Origin: Ectopseudomonas chengduensis
GTDB lineage: Bacteria > Pseudomonadota > Gammaproteobacteria > Pseudomonadales > Pseudomonadaceae
Assembly (NCBI RefSeq): GCF_015712065.1
Contig: NZ_JACFYZ010000009.1
Location: forward strand, 112,184 to 176,183
Reading direction: 5' to 3'
Length of the DNA stretch: 64,000 nt
Part shown: positions 1-7,913 of the stretch, piece by piece
Position numbering within the stretch: position 1 is the stretch's first letter
Layout of the letters: every line of letters starts with the position of its first letter
Notes under the pieces: model-generated
The model's database searches: none
What the model was told of the DNA's origin: nothing
Seen by the model: only the letters and a program-made list of their open reading frames with translations
Position numbers and translations under genes: made by a program

Positions 1-363
1 CGGCGCATCAAGAAAACCCAGGCCACGCTCGACCGCAACAGCCGCTAGCTCACGCGCCACATCGGCCGAGGCGGTGGTGTGATCGACCAGAATGGCACCC
101 GGCGCCATGCCGGCGAACGCGCCCTGCTCACCCAGAATCACGCTGCGCAGGTCGTCATCATTACCGACGCAACACATCACCAGTTCGGCGCCCGCCACCG
201 CCTCACGCGGGGTCGGCGCAGAGATGCCGGCGTATTCGCCCATCCATTGCTCGGCTTTGCCCGGCGAGCGGTTATAGACCGTCACCTGATGCCCTTTGCG
301 AGCCAGATGCCCGGCCATCGGATACCCCATGACGCCCAAACCGAGAAACGCGACCTTTGCCAT
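1..363 (-). CDS. NAD(P)-dependent beta-hydroxyacid dehydrogenase (3' part outside window)
   Basis: Reads leftwards from an ATG at 363 preceded by a strong GAGG ribosome binding site. The first 121 residues are visible. They open with MAKVAFLGLGVMGYPMAGHL, the Rossmann dinucleotide-binding signature (GLGxMGxPM) of the 6-phosphogluconate / 3-hydroxyisobutyrate dehydrogenase family. The later segment VDHTTASADVARELA matches the conserved substrate-loop region (D-x-T/S-T-x-x-P/A) of the family. Members oxidise or reduce small beta-hydroxyacids such as 3-hydroxyisobutyrate, tartronate semialdehyde or glyoxylate in the cytoplasm. The C-terminal half, which would hold the catalytic lysine, lies outside the window, so the substrate cannot be named. 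It is divergent from the exonuclease gene at 556. Confidence 0.9.
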   Translation of the reverse strand, partial: MAKVAFLGLGVMGYPMAGHLARKGHQVTVYNRSPGKAEQWMGEYAGISAPTPREAVAGAELVMCCVGNDDDLRSVILGEQGAFAGMAPGAILVDHTTASADVARELAAVAVERGLGFLDAP

Positions 364-555
364 AGCAACCTCCTGCAGATATAGGCGCCAGAGCCTAACA
401 CGACGTTTGCCCTGGTCGAAAAGGCCTTCCATACTGCCTGCGGTTCGATTCAGAACGGGTGCTTGAGCTTGGAGCCTTGGCCCTGATGCCAGGAACCTTT
501 TCCATGCAGCGAGGCCGAAGCGCAAGAGATCGCAGACAGGTTCTAAGGAGCGCCC

Positions 556-1104
556 ATGGGGCATTGGCTAGTCATCGACCTGGAGGCCACCACCGATGAG
601 GGCGGCTGGGCGATGGAGGAAATGGAAATCATCGAGATCGGCGCCAGCCTGGTTGGTGTGGACGGCCATGAGCGGGATCACTTTCAGCGCATCGTCAAAC
701 CACAGCGCCGCCCGTGCCTGACCGACTTCTGCCGCGAACTCACCCACATCAGCCAGACCGACGTCGACAATGCAGCGCCCTTACCTCAAGTCTGGGCTCA
801 GTTCGAACGCTGGCTGATGCAGCATGCATCGCGCCTGGTCGGCTGGAGCAGCTGGGGGGATTATGATCGACGCCAACTGGAACAAGAGTGGCGCCAGCAC
901 CGCTTGCATAGCCTGCTGGCCGATGTGCCACACCTCAATCTCAAGCAGGCTTTCGCCAAGGCTCGCCAGCTACAGCGCCCGGTAGGCCTGCACAGCGCGC
1001 TGCAGCTGGCGGGCATGCAGTTTCAGGGACAACAGCACCGCGCCCTCGAAGATGCACGCAACACCGCGCGCCTGTTGCCGCTGGTACTGCCTCTCAAAGA
1101 CTGA
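556..1104 (+). CDS. DEDDh 3'-5' exonuclease, DnaQ/ERI-1-like
   Basis: 182 residues, with a GGAG ribosome binding site 7 bases before the ATG. The three exonuclease motifs are visible: ExoI with D8 and E10 (VIDLEATT, followed by EIIEIGA), ExoII around WGDYD near residue 100, and ExoIII HRALEDARNT near residues 160-168 with the DEDDh histidine. These residues bind two metal ions and cleave nucleotides from 3' ends. The protein is short and carries only the nuclease domain. The closest domain type I recognise is the ERI-1/KapD-like exonuclease rather than the replicative epsilon subunit, which is separately encoded at 27643-28401. Whether the substrate is RNA or DNA cannot be told. Confidence 0.88.
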   Translation: MGHWLVIDLEATTDEGGWAMEEMEIIEIGASLVGVDGHERDHFQRIVKPQRRPCLTDFCRELTHISQTDVDNAAPLPQVWAQFERWLMQHASRLVGWSSWGDYDRRQLEQEWRQHRLHSLLADVPHLNLKQAFAKARQLQRPVGLHSALQLAGMQFQGQQHRALEDARNTARLLPLVLPLKD

Positions 1105-1225
1105 TGACGAAGAAAAGACGCTTGGGCATACTGGCGACCCTTTTAAGGCCTGCCTTCGGGTCGTCGCGACGCGGCGTTTAAAATGGCTCCCTGCAACTTT
1201 TCCAACCCCTTTCGAGGAATCGCAG

Positions 1226-1507
1226 ATGTTCAAGGTCAACGAATACTTCGACGGCACCGTCAAATCCATCGGTTTCACCATGGCTGAAGGCCCCGCCACC
1301 ATCGGCGTAATGGCCCCGGGCGAATACGAATTCGGCACCAGCCAACTGGAAGTCATGCATGTCGTTGCCGGCGCCCTGACTGTCAAACTGCCGGGTAGCG
1401 ACAACTGGAACACCTTCGAAGCCGGCAGCAAGTTCACCGTCGAGGCCAACAGCAAGTTCCAGCTCAAGGTGGCCGTAGACACCGCCTACCTCTGCGAATA
1501 CCGCTAA
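1226..1507 (+). CDS. ppnP: Pyrimidine/purine nucleoside phosphorylase PpnP (UPF0345)
   Basis: 93 residues, the usual length of the family, starting at the ATG at 1226 behind a GAGG ribosome binding site. The sequence is a single small cupin barrel: FKVNEYFDGTVKSIGF at the start, the strand GVMAPGEYEFGTSQLEVMHVV in the middle and the glycine-rich turn LPGSDNWNTFEAGSKF. It ends in AYLCEYR, as expected for this family. PpnP phosphorolyses uridine, adenosine, guanosine, inosine and other nucleosides to the free base plus ribose-1-phosphate. A longer upstream reading frame exists but starts inside the exonuclease gene and is not needed. A rho-independent terminator follows at 1527. Confidence 0.95.
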   Translation: MFKVNEYFDGTVKSIGFTMAEGPATIGVMAPGEYEFGTSQLEVMHVVAGALTVKLPGSDNWNTFEAGSKFTVEANSKFQLKVAVDTAYLCEYR

Positions 1508-1526
1508 GCAACTAGGCGCCACGAAG

Positions 1527-1551
1527 AACCGGCCCCAGCGGCCGGTTTTTT
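1527..1551 (+). terminator. Rho-independent terminator after ppnP
   Basis: Arms AACCGGCC and GGCCGGTT around a short loop, followed by TTTTTTCTTT. It sits 20 bases behind the ppnP stop. Confidence 0.85.
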
Positions 1552-1580
1552 CTTTGATGATCACCACCAGGACATAGCCC

Positions 1581-2432
1581 ATGCCACGCAGTGCACTTCT
1601 CGTCCCCATTGCCTTGTTGCTGGTGGCCATGGTTTCGATCCAGAGCGGCGCGTCGCTGGCCAAGAACCTGTTCCCGCTGGTCGGCGCCGAAGGCACCACA
1701 GCCCTGCGCCTGGTGCTCGGCGCGATCATTCTGTCGCTGGTGATGCAGCCCTGGCGGGCCAGACTGGATCTGCGCAAGTGCCATGCCCTGCTCGCTTACG
1801 GCCTGGCATTGGGCGGCATGAATCTGATGTTCTACATGTCCCTGCAGAGCATCCCGCTGGGCATCGCCGTGGCGCTGGAGTTCACCGGGCCGCTGGCTCT
1901 GGCGCTGTTTTCCTCGCGCCGCCTGCTGGACTTCGTCTGGGTGATTCTGGCCATCATCGGGTTATGGATGCTGCTGCCAACCGGCGCCACGCAAAGCGCC
2001 ATCGACCCTCTCGGCGCAGCTCTGGCCCTCGGCGCGGGTGTGTGCTGGTCGCTGTACATCATCTTCGGGCAGAAAGCCGGCGCCCAGCATGGCCGCCACA
2101 CCGTCGCCCTGGGCACCTGGGTCGCCGCCTTGCTGGTACTGCCCATTGGCATCTGGCATGCCGACACGGACCTGCTGAGCGTGGACCTGCTACCCATCGC
2201 CCTCGGTGTCGCGGTGCTGTCCTCGGCCCTGCCCTACAGCCTGGAGATGGTCGCCCTGACGCGCCTGCCAGCGCGCACCTTCAGCGTGCTGATGAGCCTG
2301 GAGCCGGCAGTCGCGGCAATGTGCGGCCTGGCCTTTCTCGGCGAGAAGCTGCTCTGGGGCCAGTGGCTGGCCGTCGGTGCGATCATCATCGCTTCGGCCG
2401 GGGCAGCCGCCACCATCAAACCCAAGAGCTAG
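1581..2432 (+). CDS. rhtA: RhtA-type EamA/DMT-family exporter
   Basis: 283 residues with ten hydrophobic segments, arranged as two EamA repeats of five helices each. This is the architecture of drug/metabolite transporters in the inner membrane. The segments VSIQSGASLAKNLFPLVGA and LEFTGPLALAL match the threonine/homoserine exporter RhtA group. That group exports threonine and homoserine by proton exchange; the substrate here is inferred by family. The stop overlaps the stop of the convergent ABC exporter gene by 4 bases. The start at 1581 is the first ATG after the ppnP terminator. Confidence 0.85.
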   Translation: MPRSALLVPIALLLVAMVSIQSGASLAKNLFPLVGAEGTTALRLVLGAIILSLVMQPWRARLDLRKCHALLAYGLALGGMNLMFYMSLQSIPLGIAVALEFTGPLALALFSSRRLLDFVWVILAIIGLWMLLPTGATQSAIDPLGAALALGAGVCWSLYIIFGQKAGAQHGRHTVALGTWVAALLVLPIGIWHADTDLLSVDLLPIALGVAVLSSALPYSLEMVALTRLPARTFSVLMSLEPAVAAMCGLAFLGEKLLWGQWLAVGAIIIASAGAAATIKPKS

Positions 2433-4186
2433 TTGCCGAACTGCAACTCGGCCAAACGCGCATAGAGCGGACTACTCTCGATCAGCTCGGCATGACTGCC
2501 GATGGCAGCCAAACGGCCATGCTCGATCACCGCAATGCGATCCGCCTGCTTGACCGTAGCCAGGCGATGGGCGATCACCAACGTGGTACGCCCGGCCATC
2601 AGTGACGGCAGCGCCTGCTGGATCAGGTGCTCGCTCTCGGCATCCAGCGCGCTGGTGGCCTCATCGAGCAGCAGGATCGGCGCATCGGCGAGCAAGGCAC
2701 GAGCAATCGCCAGGCGCTGACGCTGGCCACCAGAAAGCCCGAGCCCAGCCTCCCCAAGATGCGTCTGGTAACCCTGCGGCAGGCGCTGAATGAACTCATG
2801 CGCATGCGCCGCCCGCGCGGCCGCCTCCACCTCGGCCTGGCTGGCATCCAGGCGACCATAGCGAATGTTGTCCTCCACCGAGCCGAAGAACAGCGCGGGA
2901 TTCTGCGAGACCAGGGCGAAACTGGCGCGCAGCTCGCGCGGGTCGAGCTGATCGATCGGCACACCGTCGATGAGGATGCGCCCGCCCTGCGGATCGAAGA
3001 AACGCAGCAGCAGATCGAACAGCGTCGATTTGCCAGCCCCGGACGGCCCCACCAGTGCCAGCGTCTCCCCCGCCGCCACCTGCAGGTCGACGCCATCGAT
3101 GGCGTAGCTGTCCGAACGCGACGGATAGGCGAAACGCACATCCTGCAGCTCGATACGCCCCTGTACCGGCTGCGGCAGATGCTGCGGCTGCTCCGGCGCC
3201 ACGATGGCATTACTGGCGCGCAATAGCTCGCCGATACGCTCGGCGGCGCCTGCGGCGCGCTGCAATTCACCGATCACTTCGCTCAGAGTGCCGAAGGACG
3301 AGCCAACGATCAGGCTGTAGAACACGAAAGCCGCCAGCTCACCACCGGAGATACGCCCGGCGATCACGTCCATACCGCCGACCCAGAGCATCACCCCCAC
3401 CGCACCGAGCACCAGCACGATGACCACGGTGATCAGCCAGGAACGCTGGGCGATGCGCTTGCGCGCCACATCGAAGGCCGCCTCGGCAGACTCGCCAAAG
3501 CGGCGCTTGTCCTCTTCCTGGTGGTTGTAGGCCTGTACCGTCTTGATCTGCCCCAGCACCTCGCCCACGTAGCTTCCGACATCGGCCACGCGGTCCTGGC
3601 TCTGCCGCGACAGCGCACGCACACGGCGGCCGAACAGCAGGATAGGCGCCACCACCAAGGGTAGAGCCAACAGAACGATACCGCTGAGCTTGGGATTGGT
3701 GACCACCAGCAGCACGCTGCCACCGATCAACATGATCAGGTTGCGCAGTGCCATCGACAGCGACGAGCCAATCACCGACTGCAACAAGGTGGTATCGGCG
3801 GTCAATCGCGACTGGATTTCCGAGCTGCGATTGCTCTCGTAGAAGCCAGGATGCAACTCGATCAGGTGATCGAACACCCGCCGGCGGATATCCGCGACCA
3901 CCCGCTCGCCGATCCACGACACCAGATAGAAGCGCGTGTAGGTGCCGAAGGCCAGCGCCAATACCAGCACGAAAAACAGCAGCAGGGATTGGCGCAGCGC
4001 GGCCGGCGACTGTGTGGCCAGTCCCTGATCCACCAGCAGCTTGATGCCCTGGCCCATGGACAGGGTGATCGCCGCCGTGAACATCAGGGCCAGCAGCGCG
4101 CCCAGCACTCGGCCGCGATAAGGCGCGATAAAGCGCCAGGCCAGGCGTATGGCGCCACGCTGGCGAGAAGAAAGCATCGATGTCAT
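2429..4186 (-). CDS. ABC exporter half-transporter, MsbA/BmrA type
   Basis: 585 residues: an N-terminal membrane domain of six helices (about 20-310) fused to a nucleotide-binding domain (about 345-580). Walker A is GPSGAGKST, the signature is LSGGQRQR, Walker B is PILLLDEATSALD, and the H-loop histidine lies in VIAHRLATV. Such half-transporters homodimerise and export lipids, peptides or drugs; the substrate cannot be told. It is the last gene of a five-gene minus-strand run, starting 8 bases behind the DoxX-like gene. From memory, this type of gene is often annotated as a lipid A or multidrug exporter in Pseudomonas. Essential MsbA is normally next to lpxK, which is absent here, so I do not use the name msbA. 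Confidence 0.88.
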   Translation of the reverse strand: MTSMLSSRQRGAIRLAWRFIAPYRGRVLGALLALMFTAAITLSMGQGIKLLVDQGLATQSPAALRQSLLLFFVLVLALAFGTYTRFYLVSWIGERVVADIRRRVFDHLIELHPGFYESNRSSEIQSRLTADTTLLQSVIGSSLSMALRNLIMLIGGSVLLVVTNPKLSGIVLLALPLVVAPILLFGRRVRALSRQSQDRVADVGSYVGEVLGQIKTVQAYNHQEEDKRRFGESAEAAFDVARKRIAQRSWLITVVIVLVLGAVGVMLWVGGMDVIAGRISGGELAAFVFYSLIVGSSFGTLSEVIGELQRAAGAAERIGELLRASNAIVAPEQPQHLPQPVQGRIELQDVRFAYPSRSDSYAIDGVDLQVAAGETLALVGPSGAGKSTLFDLLLRFFDPQGGRILIDGVPIDQLDPRELRASFALVSQNPALFFGSVEDNIRYGRLDASQAEVEAAARAAHAHEFIQRLPQGYQTHLGEAGLGLSGGQRQRLAIARALLADAPILLLDEATSALDAESEHLIQQALPSLMAGRTTLVIAHRLATVKQADRIAVIEHGRLAAIGSHAELIESSPLYARLAELQFGN

Positions 4187-4194
4187 GACGGGTC

Positions 4195-4602
4195 TCAGGA
4201 GTCAGCAGCCGAGGGCGCTTCAGCCAGCCAGGCCACTGCGCACAAGGCCAGCGCAGCCAGGTTGGTCGAAAGCGGATTGAACGCCTGAATCAACAGATGG
4301 GGGCTCAGCAGCACAACATCAAGCAGCAATACCAGCAACACACCGCCAGCGACCAGCAAGGGCCAACGCTGGCGCCGCACCGTCAGCAGCAGGATGCCCA
4401 GAAGGATCTCGGCAATACCGCCGGCAGCCGCGATCAGCTGCGGCGCGAACAGCGGATGATCTGGCAGGCCATGGGCCGCGATCATCGCTACCTCGTCAGG
4501 GCTGAGCCAGAGAATTTTCGGCGCCAGGCCATGCCAGATGAACACCAGTGCCAGAGCCAATCGAGCGAGCCAGGCGATCTGCGCCAGGCGTCGTTCAGTC
4601 AT
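4195..4602 (-). CDS. DoxX-like four-helix membrane protein
   Basis: 135 residues with four predicted membrane helices, matching the DoxX-like superfamily (helix 1 LALALVFIWHGLAPK, helix 2 AAAGGIAEILLGILLL). The ATG at 4602 overlaps the stop region of the upstream DCC-type gene by 8 bases, which favours this start over the one 18 bases further upstream and suggests translational coupling. Family members are often found with thiol-redox proteins, as here with a DCC-motif protein. The biochemical role is not established from the sequence. Confidence 0.8.
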   Translation of the reverse strand: MTERRLAQIAWLARLALALVFIWHGLAPKILWLSPDEVAMIAAHGLPDHPLFAPQLIAAAGGIAEILLGILLLTVRRQRWPLLVAGGVLLVLLLDVVLLSPHLLIQAFNPLSTNLAALALCAVAWLAEAPSAADS

Positions 4603-5029
4603 GCAAAAAGCGCTCGGCATGGTCGGCGCTGGGCAGCAGGCAGACCTCGTGCCGCCCGAATAGGCGATAGCGATTCAACGCGATGCGGTCATAGCACCAA
4701 TCGCGCAGCGGGCGCGGGATAAGACGCAACCAGGCAAGCGCACGCCAGGGCTGTGGCAGGCGAGCAAGGATGCGCAGCAGCGCACCCGAGCGTACATGCA
4801 GCCCCGCCTCATCGATCAGCGCCATGGTGTCGAAACGGTCGGTCGGCAGCCCATACCAGGCCAGCAATGCCTGGCCTTGCTCCGATTGCACCGAGGCCAG
4901 ACGAAACAGCAGCTGCCGATCATGACGAATGAGAAACTTCGCCCAGCTGTTGCACAGCTTGCAGACGCCGTCGAACAGCACCACGCGCTCGCCAGCGGCA
5001 AGACCGGGCGGCAGCGATTGCCTGGTCAT
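4595..5029 (-). CDS. DUF393 / DCC-family thiol-disulfide oxidoreductase-like protein
   Basis: 144 residues. The N-terminus carries the family hallmark DGVCKLCN (the D-x-x-C-x-x-C motif, residues about 20-27), resembling a thioredoxin-type active site. The rest fits the DUF393 family, including the C-terminal segment RDWCYDRIALNRYRLFGR. The role is presumed thiol redox chemistry; partners are unknown. Its start overlaps the stop of the upstream DUF1287 gene by 4 bases, and its end overlaps the DoxX-like gene, so it is probably co-translated with both. Confidence 0.83.
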   Translation of the reverse strand: MTRQSLPPGLAAGERVVLFDGVCKLCNSWAKFLIRHDRQLLFRLASVQSEQGQALLAWYGLPTDRFDTMALIDEAGLHVRSGALLRILARLPQPWRALAWLRLIPRPLRDWCYDRIALNRYRLFGRHEVCLLPSADHAERFLHD

Positions 5030-5616
5030 TGCGCAGCGCTCGCCCGCTGGGCAAGCGGGCGGTAATGGCCGGTGATGCGGTAGGCGAACAGAATGTCCTC
5101 CTCCTGCGTGCCGCGACCAATGTTATGCAGCACCAGCGGCGTAGCCGTTGGCGCCTGACGATCACTGACGATGCCGATATGAGTGAGGCCACGGCCCAGA
5201 TCCCAGGTGACGATATCACCGGGCTGGTATGCCGCGGCATCCTGCTTGACCGGCAGCGACCAGCCCTGACGCTTGAACCAGGTCATCAGATTGGGCACGC
5301 GGCGGTGATCGATATTGCTGTCCGGGCGACTCAGCCCCCAATTCTTCGGATAGACGGAGAAGTTGCCGCGCATGTCGCGATGCACCGCTTCCTGCAGATC
5401 CAGCCCCTGCTGACGCAGTGCGCGGATCACCACGTCGGTGCAGACCCCGGTGGTCATGGGCACATCGCCGCCCGGATAGCTCAGGCGGCGATAGGCAGGG
5501 TCATAGCTCAGGGTCACGCCCACCTGCTGGCGCGCATCGAGCACCAGCCTGTCCGCCTCGATGGCCTGCACGGCAAACGCCAACGACCCGAGCAACAGTG
5601 CAATCAGCATGCGCAT
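5026..5616 (-). CDS. DUF1287 secreted protein, NlpC/P60-like
   Basis: 196 residues with a clear signal peptide (MRMLIALLLGSLAFAVQA, cleavage near residue 18), so periplasmic. The motif TTGVCTDVVIRALR near residue 55, YQPGDIVTWDL near 150 and GLTHIGIVSD near 163 give the Cys and His arrangement of DUF1287, a family related to NlpC/P60 cysteine peptidases. A cell-wall or amidase role is inferred from that relation only. It begins 9 bases after the ATP-NAD kinase-like gene and overlaps the next gene by 4 bases. Confidence 0.82.
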   Translation of the reverse strand: MRMLIALLLGSLAFAVQAIEADRLVLDARQQVGVTLSYDPAYRRLSYPGGDVPMTTGVCTDVVIRALRQQGLDLQEAVHRDMRGNFSVYPKNWGLSRPDSNIDHRRVPNLMTWFKRQGWSLPVKQDAAAYQPGDIVTWDLGRGLTHIGIVSDRQAPTATPLVLHNIGRGTQEEDILFAYRITGHYRPLAQRASAAQ

Positions 5617-5625
5617 ATCGATCTC

Positions 5626-6741
5626 CTATCGGCTCAGGGGGTACAGCAGTTCTTCCTTATAACCGGCCCAGACCCGCACTGCATCGGGAAACGCGTCGTC
5701 CAGGCTCACGTCGCCACTGTCAACCAGCAGCGGCCGACCTTCCAGCGTCGCCAGCTTGCGCTTGGTCGCCACCACGCGCAGGCGCTCCAGTCCCACGGCG
5801 CGCAGCACGCGCGGGCTGATCTGCTGGTTGCCGCGGCCGATGATATGGCCCTGACCGCCAATCGCGGTCACCAGCAGATAAGTCGGGTGCCCTTCGACCA
5901 GGGCGAACAGCTCGGTTTCATTGACGTCGCGGGCGATGACCCGGCCATCCTCGATCACATCGACGCCGAGCAAGGTGGTTTCCAGACCAAGATTCTGCGC
6001 CAGACCGTGCAAGGTCGAGCCGGGACCGAACACGTAGCGCGCACCCGGCTCCCACTCGCTCTCGAGCCAGGCGGCCAGATCAGCCAACACCAGCTCTTCG
6101 GACTCCACGCCACCCTGCTTGACCGCCTGCACGTAGCCGCCCTCCTGCGGCACGCACAGCTCGCCGTACCAGCGCGCGGTGACGCGGCCTTCGCGCAGGG
6201 CGCTCTCGTCGATGTCACGCACCTCGCCGCTGGCCAGTCGTACCAGGCCGCCCTCCACCAGGCGCGCAGTCAGCTCGCCTGCCGCTCGCGGGCTGATGGC
6301 GTAGACGCCGGACTGGATCTTCACACCGGCCGGAATACCCAGCACCGGCTGGCCGTCCCTGGCTGCGGCACAGACATCACGCGCAGTACCATCACCGCCA
6401 GCGAAGAGAATCAGCGCCACACCGGCGTCCTGTAGCTGCTGCACTGCCTGGCGGGTGTCTTCGGCAGTGGTCGGCTGCGCACCGACCTGCCCCAGCAGAC
6501 GATGCTCGAAGCCCATCTGCGCCAAAAGATCGCCACCCATGGCGCCCGGATAGCTGACGAACTCGATGCGCTCACGCAGGCTCAACAACTGCTCAAGCGC
6601 GGTGCGTGTACGTTGCGCCGCCTTTGGCTCGACACCCAGAGCCAGCGCCTGCTCGGCCATGCCGTCGCTGCCCTTGAAAGCTGCAGGACCACCCAGCCCG
6701 GCCAGTGGATTGATGATCAAACCGATATGAAAACGCGACAT
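5626..6741 (-). CDS. ATP-NAD kinase-like (AcoX/DAGK-fold) protein
   Basis: 371 residues from an ATG at 6741 that has a GAGGAATT ribosome binding site. The first residues (FHIGLIINPLAGLGGPAAFKG) and the segment LILFAGGDGTARDVCAAA near residue 115 carry the GGDGT motif of the NAD-kinase/diacylglycerol-kinase fold. Bacterial relatives of this longer type are annotated as ATP-NAD kinase family proteins (AcoX-like). It heads the five-gene minus-strand run. The upstream in-frame ATG at 6861 has no ribosome binding site and would run into the palindromic repeat, so it was rejected. Confidence 0.82.
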   Translation of the reverse strand: MSRFHIGLIINPLAGLGGPAAFKGSDGMAEQALALGVEPKAAQRTRTALEQLLSLRERIEFVSYPGAMGGDLLAQMGFEHRLLGQVGAQPTTAEDTRQAVQQLQDAGVALILFAGGDGTARDVCAAARDGQPVLGIPAGVKIQSGVYAISPRAAGELTARLVEGGLVRLASGEVRDIDESALREGRVTARWYGELCVPQEGGYVQAVKQGGVESEELVLADLAAWLESEWEPGARYVFGPGSTLHGLAQNLGLETTLLGVDVIEDGRVIARDVNETELFALVEGHPTYLLVTAIGGQGHIIGRGNQQISPRVLRAVGLERLRVVATKRKLATLEGRPLLVDSGDVSLDDAFPDAVRVWAGYKEELLYPLSR

Positions 6742-6823
6742 GAATTCCTCGTTCCACACAGGCTGGCACGCAGCCTGCAATACGACTTTCGCAATGTGTT
6801 TTGTGACGGAGTTCCGCCGTCTT

Positions 6824-6965
6824 GGAATCTGCTTAAAGTATCGCGAGCTAGAGCCAGGCAAGGCGAAATCGGGCGAAGAAGCGGAGTTTACGAGTAGTAA
6901 ATGAGCTTTCTGAGCCCGATTTCAACGCAGCATGGCCGACGCGCAGCAGACTTTGAGCAGGTTCC
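6824..6965. repeat. 142-bp imperfect palindromic intergenic element
   Basis: The outer ends GGAATCTGCTTAAAGT and ACTTTGAGCAGGTTCC are inverted copies with two mismatches. Inside, AAATCGGGC and GCCCGATTT form a second pair around a centre containing GGAGTTTACGAGTAGTAAAT. It fills most of the gap between two divergent genes. From memory, similar palindromic blocks with a GGAGTTTACG core recur between genes in several Pseudomonas genomes; there is only one copy in this window. Confidence 0.6.
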
Positions 6966-7031
6966 CAGCTGTCACCGCGCCTTCATCTGGATGTCCTAGA
7001 CTGGCGCGCATTACTGATGAGGAGACAGGCC

Positions 7032-7205
7032 ATGAGCTTGCAAGACAACGCTGCCCAGGACCCCACCACCAAACATCAACAGGAGCCGGTGGGCGGTTTT
7101 ATCATTGATGGTCAGGGCCGCGAAGTGCCCATTACCGAAGAGATGATCAAACAGGCTTGCGACGCCTTGGAAGAAGGCCGCCAGCGCGCCAGCCAGCAGG
7201 CTTGA
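7032..7205 (+). CDS. Small PA1571-family protein
   Basis: 57 residues from an ATG with a GAGGAGAC ribosome binding site 8 bases upstream. The core GGFIIDGQGREVPITEEMIKQAC is highly characteristic of a small Pseudomonas protein family (annotated PA1571 family) of unknown function. No signal peptide or membrane segment; probably a small cytoplasmic protein with a C-terminal helix. Confidence 0.85.
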   Translation: MSLQDNAAQDPTTKHQQEPVGGFIIDGQGREVPITEEMIKQACDALEEGRQRASQQA

Positions 7206-7246
7206 ACCTACGGCGCCAGGCACGCACTGTGCCTGGCGTGCCTACC

Positions 7247-7642
7247 TCAATCGCGTGGCACCAGTTTCAGCGACAGTGAGTTGATGCAGTAGCGCAACCC
7301 GGTCGGACGGGGTCCATCGGGGAACACGTGCCCCAGGTGCGCGTCGCACTTGGCGCACTTGACTTCGATTCGATGCATACCGTGGCTGTAGTCGTCGAGA
7401 CTGGCGATCACCTCGTCGTTGATCGGCTGAAAGTAGCTCGGCCAACCGCTGCCAGAGTCATATTTGGCATCCGAATCGAACAGCGCCTCACCACAGCAGG
7501 CGCAGTGGTAGATGCCAGGGGTCTTGCTGTCGTGATATGCGCCGGTGAACGGCCGCTCCGTGCCGCCCAGACGACAGACATGAAATTGCTCGTCAGTCAG
7601 CTCTTCGCGCCAGCTATCCAGGGGTTTGTCGACTTTATCCAC
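7247..7642 (-). CDS. msrB: Peptide-methionine (R)-S-oxide reductase MsrB
   Basis: 131 residues using a GTG start at 7642, chosen because GAGGAGG lies 10 bases upstream; this gives the normal MsrB length. Two zinc-binding Cys pairs are visible (HCACCG and VKCAKCDAHLGH), with the GSGWPSY substrate motif and the catalytic cysteine in RYCINSLSL. It reduces methionine-R-sulfoxide in proteins with thioredoxin. The gene is divergent from alaA; the 270-base gap between them shows no other coding signal. Confidence 0.95.
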   Translation of the reverse strand: MDKVDKPLDSWREELTDEQFHVCRLGGTERPFTGAYHDSKTPGIYHCACCGEALFDSDAKYDSGSGWPSYFQPINDEVIASLDDYSHGMHRIEVKCAKCDAHLGHVFPDGPRPTGLRYCINSLSLKLVPRD

Positions 7643-7913
7643 GAACGGGGTTCCTCCTCGGTAATTGGGCAATGCGCAGCAGTACGGGCAGCACCAGTAT
7701 ATGGCAGCTTCGGGTGAGGTTTCTGCGACTGCAGCGCCTCTGTGCGCCGCGTGGCAGGCCAGAAAAAAGCAGGACTGATACCTTTGCCGCGCTCAGGTCG
7801 CCACGTATGATTCGACCCCAGTCTGTCACCCACGTTACGGGCTGCCAAGATTCCCCGCCGGGAGAATTTTGCAGCGTACTTCAGTGGGTTCTCCATAGCT
7901 CGGGAATCCTTAC

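Noticed and set aside
5029..6435. Long plus-strand open frame of 468 codons across DUF1287 and the ATP-NAD kinase-like gene
   Set aside because: Antisense to two well supported genes and without family features.
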